This document shows positions 58,142 to 64,000 of a stretch of 64,000 nucleotides of DNA, piece after piece. A program made the position numbers and the translations under genes. The DNA comes from Cellulomonas pakistanensis (GTDB taxonomy: Bacteria; Actinomycetota; Actinomycetes; Actinomycetales; Cellulomonadaceae), in contig NZ_BONO01000011.1 in NCBI RefSeq assembly GCF_016862755.1, forward strand, positions 1 through 64,000, given 5' to 3'. The number at the start of each line of letters is the position of its first letter. Position 1 is the stretch's first letter. A model generated the notes under the pieces. That model made no database searches, had not been told where the DNA came from, and saw only the letters and a list, made by a program, of their open reading frames with translations.

Positions 58142-60043
58142 ATGAGCGAGCGCACCGAGACCGGTGGGCCGACGCAGGAGCGCGAGCAGGACGGGGCGTG
58201 GGCCGCGCTGGCCGCGCAGGTCCGGGAGTGGATCGCGGACGACCCGGACCCGACGACCGCGGACCAGCTGACCCGGTTGCTCGAGCAGGCCGAGGCCGGC
58301 CCCACCCAGGTCGCGCCCGCCGCGTCCCCCGAGGACCAGCAGGGCGCCACCGACGTCCGCGCCGCCCGCGAGGAGCTCGCCGACCGGTTCCAGGGCCTGC
58401 TCCAGTTCGGCACCGCCGGCCTCCGCGGCGCCGTCGCGGGCGGCCCGCACCGGATGAACCGCGCGGTCGTGATCCGCGCCGCGTCCGGGCTGGGCGCGTA
58501 CCTGCTCGGCGAGCTCGAGGGCGTGTCCCCCGCGCCCAAGGTCGTCGTCGGCCACGACGCCCGGCACGGCTCCCTCGACTTCGCGCGCGACACCGCCGCC
58601 GTGCTGACCGCGGTCGGCATCGACGTCGTCATGCTGCCGCCGTACCTGCCGACGCCCGTGCTGGCGTTCGCCGTCCGGCACCTCGGCGCCGACGCCGGCG
58701 TCATGGTCACCGCGAGCCACAACCCGCCGCAGGACAACGGCTACAAGGTCTACCTCGGCGGGCGGGTCGTCACCGACTCCGGCCAGGGCGCGCAGATCGT
58801 GCCGCCGATGGACGGCGCCATCGCCGCCGAGATCGGCCGCGTGCCCTCCGTCGCCGCCGTGCCGCGCGCCGCGGCCGGCTGGTCGACGGTCGGCCCCGAG
58901 ATCGTCGACGCGTACGTCGCGCAGGTGCTCGGGCTCGCGGACCTGTCCGACGAGGCGCGCGCCCGGAACGCCGCGCTCCGGGTCGTGCTCACCCCGATGC
59001 ACGGCGTCGGCGGCGGGACGGCGCGGCGGGTGCTCGCCCAGGCGGGCTTCACCGACGTGCACGTCGTCGAGCTGCAGGCCGAGCCCGACCCCGACTTCCC
59101 GACCGTCGCGTTCCCCAACCCGGAGGAGCCGGGCGCGATCGACCTGGCCGTGGCGCTCGCCGCCGAGGTCCGGGCCGACCTGGTCATCGCGCTCGACCCC
59201 GACGCCGACCGGTGCGGCGCCGCGGTGATCGACCCGCGCGCCCGCACGCACATGAGCCCCGGCGCGGCCGGCTCGGACGGCTGGCGCATGCTCCACGGCG
59301 ACGAGACCGGCGCGCTGCTCGGCAGCGTCGCCGCGGAGCGGTTCGGCGCGGGCGCGCCCGGCGCCCTGCCGAAGGACGACGCCCCGGTGCTCGCCAACTC
59401 CATCGTGTCCTCCCGGCTGCTCGGCCGGATCGCCGCGCACGCCGGCCTCCGGCACGCGCAGACGCTCACCGGCTTCAAGTGGATCTCCCGCGTCGAGGGC
59501 CTGGTGTACGGCTACGAGGAGGCGCTGGGCTACTGCGTCGACCCCGCGCACGTGCGCGACAAGGACGGCATCTCCGCCGCCCTCACCCTCGCCGGCCTGG
59601 CCGCGCGGCTCAAGGCGGAGGGCCGCGCACCGGTCGCCGTGCTCGACGACCTGGCCCGGCGGCACGGCCTCCACCTGACCGACCAGCTGTCGGCCCGGTT
59701 CACCGACCTGTCGCAGATCCCGGAGACCATGCAGCGGCTGCGCGAGCACCCGCCGGTCGTCCTCGCGGGCTCGCCGGTGCTGTCCCTCGTGGACCTGGCC
59801 GCCGGCTCGGACGCCGACCGCGACGGGCTCCCGCCGACCGACGGCATCCGCCTGCTCACCCAGGACGACACCCGGGTCATCGTGCGGCCGTCCGGCACCG
59901 AGCCCAAGGTGAAGTGCTACCTCGAGGTCGTCGTGCCGGTCGAGGAGCACGCGTCCGACGAGACCGTCGGCGAGGCGCGGAAGGCGGCGCGAGCGCGGCT
60001 GGACGCGGTGCGCGCGGACGTGGCGGCGGCGCTGGGGCTCTGA
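58142..60043 (+). CDS. pmmB: Phosphoglucomutase/phosphomannomutase-family phosphosugar mutase (PmmB-like)
   Basis: A 633-residue alpha-D-phosphohexomutase. The active-site Ser in TASHNPPQDNGYK (about 192), metal loop DPDADR (about 353), sugar loop GYEEALGY and phosphate loop RPSGTEPK (near 585) are intact. An ~80-residue N-terminal extension precedes FGTAGLRG. The position after PNP matches deoD-pmmB in mycobacteria and suggests a role on (deoxy)ribose-1-phosphate or hexose-1-phosphate. ATG 58142 has GGGAGGG upstream. Confidence 0.92.
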   Translation: MSERTETGGPTQEREQDGAWAALAAQVREWIADDPDPTTADQLTRLLEQAEAGPTQVAPAASPEDQQGATDVRAAREELADRFQGLLQFGTAGLRGAVAGGPHRMNRAVVIRAASGLGAYLLGELEGVSPAPKVVVGHDARHGSLDFARDTAAVLTAVGIDVVMLPPYLPTPVLAFAVRHLGADAGVMVTASHNPPQDNGYKVYLGGRVVTDSGQGAQIVPPMDGAIAAEIGRVPSVAAVPRAAAGWSTVGPEIVDAYVAQVLGLADLSDEARARNAALRVVLTPMHGVGGGTARRVLAQAGFTDVHVVELQAEPDPDFPTVAFPNPEEPGAIDLAVALAAEVRADLVIALDPDADRCGAAVIDPRARTHMSPGAAGSDGWRMLHGDETGALLGSVAAERFGAGAPGALPKDDAPVLANSIVSSRLLGRIAAHAGLRHAQTLTGFKWISRVEGLVYGYEEALGYCVDPAHVRDKDGISAALTLAGLAARLKAEGRAPVAVLDDLARRHGLHLTDQLSARFTDLSQIPETMQRLREHPPVVLAGSPVLSLVDLAAGSDADRDGLPPTDGIRLLTQDDTRVIVRPSGTEPKVKCYLEVVVPVEEHASDETVGEARKAARARLDAVRADVAAALGL

Positions 60044-60066
60044 AGGGCCGCACGGGCCTGGGCGAC

Positions 60067-60096
60067 GGCCCGTCCCCGCACCCGCGGGGACGGGCC
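60067..60096. terminator. Terminator after pmmB
   Basis: A 13-bp perfect stem GGCCCGTCCCCGC / GCGGGGACGGGCC with a 4-nt loop. Confidence 0.75.
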
Positions 60097-60117
60097 GGCT
60101 CCGCGTCCGGTGGGCGC

Positions 60118-60123
60118 TAACGT
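60118..60123 (+). promoter_or_regulatory. -10 TAACGT of leaderless small membrane protein gene
   Basis: TAACGT ends 7 nt before GTG 60131 and selects that start over GTG 60122. Confidence 0.5.
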
Positions 60124-60130
60124 GCTGGGG

Positions 60131-60481
60131 GTGGCCTCGACCGGGGCCCGGCGCCCGCCCGCTGTCCGCGTCCTCGCCCTGGGGCCGGTGCTCCTCGCGA
60201 CCGCGGTGCTGGTCGCGGCCCTCGCGGTGCTCTGGCTCCGCACGCTGCCCGCCGCGAACCCCCATGAGGTCTGCCCCGCGATCTACCCGGGGCCGTGGTG
60301 GTGCACCGCGGCCCAGGTCCAGGCGCGCGGTGCCCGGATCACGCAGGTGCTCCTGCTCGTCTACGCCGCCGTGGTCGCGGCTGCGACGCTGCTGCACCGG
60401 CGGTGGCCTCGCGCGGCGTGGCTGCCCGTCCTGGTGCTGCCGGTGGCGGGCTGGCTCACGCAGGTCGCCGCGACGCCGTGA
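60131..60481 (+). CDS. Small three-helix membrane protein of unknown function
   Basis: About 116 residues with three predicted helices (about 14-38, 73-92 and 98-112). A periplasmic-looking loop contains VCPAIYPGPWWC, two Cys that could form a disulfide. I do not recognise the family. It stands between two terminators and has its own leaderless promoter. Confidence 0.75.
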   Translation: MASTGARRPPAVRVLALGPVLLATAVLVAALAVLWLRTLPAANPHEVCPAIYPGPWWCTAAQVQARGARITQVLLLVYAAVVAAATLLHRRWPRAAWLPVLVLPVAGWLTQVAATP

Positions 60482-60492
60482 CCCGGGACGGA

Positions 60493-60528
60493 TCACGGCC
60501 CGGCCCCGCGCGGGGAGCCGGGCCGTGA
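60493..60528. terminator. Bidirectional terminator between small membrane protein and deoC
   Basis: A 12-bp perfect stem TCACGGCCCGGC / GCCGGGCCGTGA with an inner CCC/GGG pairing. Confidence 0.8.
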
Positions 60529-60551
60529 CGGCCGTCGGTGACGGGTGCGGG

Positions 60552-61226
60552 TCAGTACCCGCCGTCCGCCTCGAACCCGCCGAGCACCGCGGCGGTGCCG
60601 GACAGGCCCAGGCGAGTCGCGCCGGCCTCGATCATCGCGAGCGCGTCCGCGGTGGTGCGGATGCCGCCCGACGCCTTGATGCCGAGGCGGCCGCCGACGG
60701 TGGCGTTCATGATCTCGACGGCGTGCACGGTCGCGCCGCCCGCGGGGTGGAAGCCGGTCGAGGTCTTCACGAAGTCGGCGCCCGCGGCTTCGGCGGCGCG
60801 GCAGACCTCGACGATCTCGTGGTCGGACAGCGCGGCCGACTCGATGATGACCTTGAGCACGACGGGCGCCGGGGTCGCGGCGCGCACGGCGGCGATGTCG
60901 GCCTGCACGTCGGCGAACCGGCCCTCCTTGGCGGCGCCGACGTCGATGACCATGTCGACCTCGTCCGCGCCGTCGGCGACGGAGCGGGCGGCCTCGGCGG
61001 CCTTGACGTCGCTGTGGTGCTTGCCGGACGGGAAGCCGCACACGGTGGCGACCTTGAGGCCCTGGGCGTCCAGCGGCAGGAACGACGGGGAGACGCACAC
61101 GGAGTACACGCCGAGCGACGCGCCCTCGGTGACGAGCGCCTCGACGTCCGCGCGGGTCGCCTCGGGCTTGAGGAGCGTGTGGTCGACGAACTGCGCCAGC
61201 GCGGCGGCGTCGAGGGACTGGGTCAT
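60552..61226 (-). CDS. deoC: Deoxyribose-phosphate aldolase DeoC
   Basis: A 224-residue class I aldolase TIM barrel. [43 protein letters not shown] and the Schiff-base Lys in FVKTSTGF (about 152), then KASGGIRT, are intact. It cleaves deoxyribose-5-phosphate to glyceraldehyde-3-phosphate and acetaldehyde; the acetaldehyde could be used by AdhE-type enzymes. ATG 61226 overlaps the add stop as ATGA, so the two are coupled. Confidence 0.96.
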   Translation of the reverse strand: MTQSLDAAALAQFVDHTLLKPEATRADVEALVTEGASLGVYSVCVSPSFLPLDAQGLKVATVCGFPSGKHHSDVKAAEAARSVADGADEVDMVIDVGAAKEGRFADVQADIAAVRAATPAPVVLKVIIESAALSDHEIVEVCRAAEAAGADFVKTSTGFHPAGGATVHAVEIMNATVGGRLGIKASGGIRTTADALAMIEAGATRLGLSGTAAVLGGFEADGGY

Positions 61227-62326
61227 GCGCGGTGCCTTCCTGTTCCGGTCGGTGCGTGGCCGGGGAGGATCACCCGGTCGATGAGGTCCTGGCGCTCGTC
61301 GGCGTGCACGAACGCGTGGCGGGCGGCGGTCACGGTGACCGTCCGCACGTCGTCGAGGGTCCAGCCGGCCTCCGTGACGAGCAGGTGCAGCTCGCGGCTC
61401 AGGCTGGTGCGGGACTGCAGGCGGTTGTCGGTGTTCACCGTGACGGCGAAGCCGAGCCGCAGCAGCGTGGTCACCGGGTGCGTCGCGATCGACACCGCCG
61501 CGCCGGTCTGCAGGTTCGACGTCGGGCACACCTCGAGGGCGATGCCGCGGTCGCGGACCCAGTGCGCCAACCGGCCGAGCCGGTGGGTCGGGCCGTGCTC
61601 CGGGTCCTCCGCGACGTGGATGTCGTCCACCAGCCGGACGCCGTGGCCCAGGCGCAGCGCGCCGACGTCGACGGCCTCGTCCAGCGAGTCGCGGCCCGCG
61701 GCCTCGCCCGCGTGCACGGTGACCGGGAACCGGGCGGTCCGCAGCTGCGCGAACGCGGCGCCCAGCGCGCTCGCCGGGAAACCGGCCTCGGGCCCGGCGA
61801 TGTCGAAGCCGACCACGCCCCGGTCCCGGTTCGCCAGGGCGAGGGCGGCGACCTCGTCGGCGCGGTCGGATTGGCGCATGGCGCACAGCAGCAGGCGGGC
61901 GCGGATCGTCCGGCCCTGCTCCGCCGCCTCGGCCTCGCCCTCGGACAGGCCCTCCAGCACGGCGTCGACGGCCTGCTGGAGCGAGAGGCCGCCGGACTGG
62001 TGCAGCTCGGGCGCGAACCGCTCCTCCACGTACACGACGCCGTCCGCGGCCAGGTCGAGCACCGCCTCGCGGGCGACGCGGCGCAGCGCCTTCGGCCGCT
62101 GCATGACGGCCAGCGTGTGGCTGAAGGTGGCGATGTAGGTCTCGAGGCTGCCGCTGTCGGCCGCGTCGCGGAACCAGGCCGCCAGGGCCTCGGGGTCCGG
62201 GGCGGGCAGCTCGTGCCCGACCTTGGCGGCGAGCTCGACGACGGTCTGCGGGCGCACGCCGCCGTCGAGGTGGTCGTGCAGGAGGACCTTGGGCAGCGCG
62301 ACGATCTGCTCGAAGGTCACGGTCAT
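61223..62326 (-). CDS. add: Adenosine deaminase
   Basis: A 367-residue zinc TIM-barrel deaminase. Zinc and catalytic residues sit in LLHDHLDGG (about 15-23), [22 protein letters not shown] and VNTDN near the C-terminus; NTDNR replaces the usual NTDDP, as in mycobacterial enzymes. It converts (deoxy)adenosine to (deoxy)inosine, the PNP substrate. ATG 62326 is supported by a TACGGT -10 6 nt upstream (leaderless). It is co-transcribed with deoC. Confidence 0.95.
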   Translation of the reverse strand: MTVTFEQIVALPKVLLHDHLDGGVRPQTVVELAAKVGHELPAPDPEALAAWFRDAADSGSLETYIATFSHTLAVMQRPKALRRVAREAVLDLAADGVVYVEERFAPELHQSGGLSLQQAVDAVLEGLSEGEAEAAEQGRTIRARLLLCAMRQSDRADEVAALALANRDRGVVGFDIAGPEAGFPASALGAAFAQLRTARFPVTVHAGEAAGRDSLDEAVDVGALRLGHGVRLVDDIHVAEDPEHGPTHRLGRLAHWVRDRGIALEVCPTSNLQTGAAVSIATHPVTTLLRLGFAVTVNTDNRLQSRTSLSRELHLLVTEAGWTLDDVRTVTVTAARHAFVHADERQDLIDRVILPGHAPTGTGRHRA

Positions 62327-62332
62327 GGGGCC

Positions 62333-62338
62333 ACCGTA
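62333..62338 (-). promoter_or_regulatory. -10 TACGGT of leaderless add-deoC operon
   Basis: The minus-strand TACGGT ends 6 nt before ATG 62326. Confidence 0.5.
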
Positions 62339-62478
62339 GTCGGCGGGCGCCCCGATCCCCGCATCGGGACACCGGGGCGGCCGGGGGCACCGCGCCGCTT
62401 GCGGCCGCGGCCCGGGGATGGGCCCGGCGGCGGTCCCGGCGCGGTTCCGGCGCGGTCCTGGCGCGGCCCCAGCGCGGC

Positions 62479-62700
62479 TCAGGGGTAGTCGTCGCGCTCG
62501 TCCGCGGGAAGGGCGGCGGTCTGCTCCGCGACGTCGGCGGGGTCGGCCTCGCCGGCCAGGTCGGGGCGCGGCTCGTCCGGCTGGTAGCCGCCCTCGCGGA
62601 CGTCGCCGTCGTCGTCCGGCGCGACCTCGGGGAGGTCCGTCAGCGCGGGCTCGACGAGGCCCGCGTCCTGCCAGCTCCGGTCTCCGGGCACGGTGCTCAT
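62479..62700 (-). CDS. Small acidic protein of unknown function
   Basis: A 73-residue, strongly acidic, probably disordered protein ([43 protein letters not shown]). The [11 protein letters not shown] segment faintly recalls the DUF5709-type small actinobacterial proteins, but I would not assign it. ATG 62700 has AGGAG 6-8 nt upstream. It is on the same strand as, and 126 nt downstream of, the papain-like gene. Confidence 0.65.
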   Translation of the reverse strand: MSTVPGDRSWQDAGLVEPALTDLPEVAPDDDGDVREGGYQPDEPRPDLAGEADPADVAEQTAALPADERDDYP

Positions 62701-62826
62701 GTCCACTCCTGGCGGTCGGCGGCGGGTACGGCACCATCGTGACCCCCCGCCCCCGAGACCGCCAGATCGGCCTGGTCGCAACCTCCGGGTTGCACAACCC
62801 CGTCGACGCGGAGGACGCGGACCGCG

Positions 62827-63765
62827 TCAGCGCGGGCGAGCGGGCAGCAGCGCCCAGGCCAGGTGGGTCCAGTGCCCGAGCGCCGGGACCGGGCCGGCCG
62901 GCTCCCGCAGCGCCGCGCGGGGCAGCGGCAGGACCGCGCCCGCGCCGGGCTCGTAGACCCAGTACCCGTCCCCCGCCCGGCCGACCGCGAGCACCACGTG
63001 CCGCGGCACCGCGGCGCCCACGCCGCCGGACAGGTCGCCCCCGGAGTACAGCGGGACCGGGACGCCGCGGTCGAGGGCGGCGTCGACGCGGGCGAGCAGG
63101 TCGTCGACCTCGTCGGTCCGGGTGTCGTCGACCAGCACCGAGCGGTACCGGACGCCGGGGAACCGGGCCAGGCGGGCGGCGCCCCACGGCGGTGTGCCGA
63201 GCGCCCGAGGCCAGGGCAGCACCCCGGCGACCGCACGCGCGGTGCTGCGCCGGTGCAGCGCCGCCTGGAGCAGGCCCCAGCGGGCCGCCGCGGCCTCCTC
63301 GCCGGTCGCCGACGCGTGCACGACGCGACCGTCCGGCGTGCGGAACCAGGTCGGGGCGTCGGGGTGGTGCGGGTCCGCGGGCTCGGGCAGGTCGAGGCCG
63401 GCGAGCTCCGGCGGCGGCGGGCCGTCGGGCAGGCGGCCGGTCACAAGCCAGAGCGCCAGGCGCGGGTCGCCGGCGGCCGCGAGCAGCCCGAGCACCGCCG
63501 CGCCGCAGGTCGTGCCGTCGACCTGCCGCGCCGCGGCCGTCCCCCAGCGCAGGACGCGGCCGGCGGGGACGTCGAGCGGCGCGAGCACCTGCGCGCGGCG
63601 GCGGGCGTCGAGCCCGTCGAGCAGCTGGCCCGGCAGCGCGGCGCCGGCGATCGAAGCGCCGACGCGGCCTGCCGGGTTGGCGGGCACCGGCGCGGGCGCC
63701 GGCGGCACCACCCGCCCGCGCACCGCCCGCAGCACCGTCGTCAGCTGTCCGGTGCGCCAGGTCAT
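62827..63765 (-). CDS. Predicted papain-like (C39-type fold) cysteine-peptidase-like protein
   Basis: About 312 residues, with no assigned family that I recognise. [16 protein letters not shown] (about 77-92) has Gln exactly six residues before Cys, the papain oxyanion-hole/nucleophile spacing, followed by a hydrophobic helix. [24 protein letters not shown] (about 253-275) supplies a His and a downstream acidic residue, as in C39-like folds. No signal peptide or membrane helix is clear, so it is probably cytosolic. ATG 63765 has GGAG 6 nt upstream, better than the in-frame GTG at 63777. Function is unknown. Confidence 0.7.
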   Translation of the reverse strand: MTWRTGQLTTVLRAVRGRVVPPAPAPVPANPAGRVGASIAGAALPGQLLDGLDARRRAQVLAPLDVPAGRVLRWGTAAARQVDGTTCGAAVLGLLAAAGDPRLALWLVTGRLPDGPPPPELAGLDLPEPADPHHPDAPTWFRTPDGRVVHASATGEEAAAARWGLLQAALHRRSTARAVAGVLPWPRALGTPPWGAARLARFPGVRYRSVLVDDTRTDEVDDLLARVDAALDRGVPVPLYSGGDLSGGVGAAVPRHVVLAVGRAGDGYWVYEPGAGAVLPLPRAALREPAGPVPALGHWTHLAWALLPARPR

Positions 63766-63855
63766 CACACGCTCCACATCGTCGAGAGGTCACAGCATGG
63801 CGGGTTCACCGCCGGGAAGCGCCCGGACCGCGACCCCTCGGCGGGGCCGGGACGC

Positions 63856-63894
63856 GGCGAGGCCCCGCAGCGGCGCGCGCTGCGGGGCCTCGCC
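63856..63894. terminator. Terminator downstream of the right-edge gene
   Basis: A perfect 15-bp stem GGCGAGGCCCCGCAG / CTGCGGGGCCTCGCC with a 9-nt loop, 7 nt past the minus-strand stop at 63901. Confidence 0.8.
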
Positions 63895-63900
63895 CGGGGG

Positions 63901-64000
63901 TCAGGACGCCGCGATGCGGTCCAGGACCAGCGGGGTCGGCGTGCCGGCCTCGGCGGCGACGTCGAAGCCGCCCTCCAGGGCCTCCTTGGCGCGCTCGAAC
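63901..64000 (-). CDS. deoA: C-terminal fragment of a probable thymidine phosphorylase
   Basis: Only the last 32 codons are visible: FERAKEALEGGF, then DVAAEAGTPTPLVLDRIAAS and a stop. The RAxEALEGG...PLVLDRI ending matches the C-terminus of pyrimidine-nucleoside (thymidine) phosphorylases, and add-deoA adjacency is conserved in mycobacteria. The rest lies beyond the window, so the call rests on a short match and on context. Confidence 0.55.
   Translation of the reverse strand, partial: FERAKEALEGGFDVAAEAGTPTPLVLDRIAAS

Noticed and set aside
1-64000. CRISPR arrays, tRNA/rRNA genes, insertion sequences or prophage
   Set aside because: No regularly spaced repeats, cloverleaf-like segments, rRNA stretches, transposase or phage structural motifs were seen. 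Short RNAs cannot be excluded by eye.

Overview
This 64-kb window is very GC-rich (about three quarters G+C by eye) and comes from an actinobacterium. Gene content and order fit the order Micrococcales, most likely a Cellulomonas-like facultative anaerobe: many GTG starts, -10 hexamers of the form TANNNT placed 5-7 nt upstream of start codons, an AccD/AccE/AccA acyl-CoA carboxylase, AdhE, and a beta-glucan-synthase-like GT2. The genus is inference. I found no rRNA, tRNA, CRISPR array, insertion sequence or prophage.

Layout. 1-2.4 kb: a YcnI-type copper protein (cut by the window edge), a His-rich membrane protein and an SDR, with a DosR-like box overlapping the -35 of the membrane-protein promoter. 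2.6-10.3 kb: a signalling block with three SpoIIE-type PP2C phosphatases (MASE1-PAS-SpoIIE and two GAF-SpoIIE), a STAS antagonist, an RsbW-like kinase, and a cellulose/curdlan-synthase-like GT2 embedded in the same minus-strand run. 10.5-14.2 kb: an EAL protein with a degenerate GGDEF, then a coupled DUF3105-DUF305 pair. 14.2-16.5 kb: an orphan VapC whose Phd-type antitoxin survives only as a C-terminal remnant at the 3' end of a CPA1 antiporter gene. 16.6-19.2 kb: zinc genes aztD-aztC behind a Zur-like site, with no ABC ATPase or permease gene beside them. 19.3-29.2 kb: a secreted S8 protease, a Rho-N/SAP-like protein, a hydrolase, UPF0303, an XRE-cupin regulator divergent from a thioredoxin-reductase/methyltransferase fusion, an ArsB-like transporter and an AGE-family sugar isomerase. 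29.5-34.0 kb: a LacI - beta-phosphoglucomutase - GH65 phosphorylase disaccharide operon with a perfect operator. 34.0-38.5 kb: three roadblock-fold proteins and, divergently, adhE preceded by two tandem DosR-like boxes and a Rex-like site. 38.6-43 kb: a lipoprotein, a tiny membrane protein, an aminotransferase, an MFS exporter and a VOC protein.

43.8-64 kb is an old conserved actinobacterial block that matches the gene order of the Mycobacterium tuberculosis Rv3279-Rv3314 region as I remember it: birA, accD, accE, maf, accA, lpdA, deoD, pmmB, add and deoA, with lineage-specific additions (a cyclase, a His-rich protein between accD and accE, a DUF885 peptidase, VKOR, an EEP membrane protein, deoC, and a papain-like protein). 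Biotin ligase serves the biotinylated AccA; PNP, DeoC, Add, DeoA and the phosphosugar mutase form a nucleoside/pentose salvage group.

The strongest leads are the shared DosR-like boxes (with Rex at adhE), the partner-switching module around the GT2 and that enzyme's ~160-residue insertion, the three-roadblock array beside adhE, and the truncated antitoxin next to an intact VapC.
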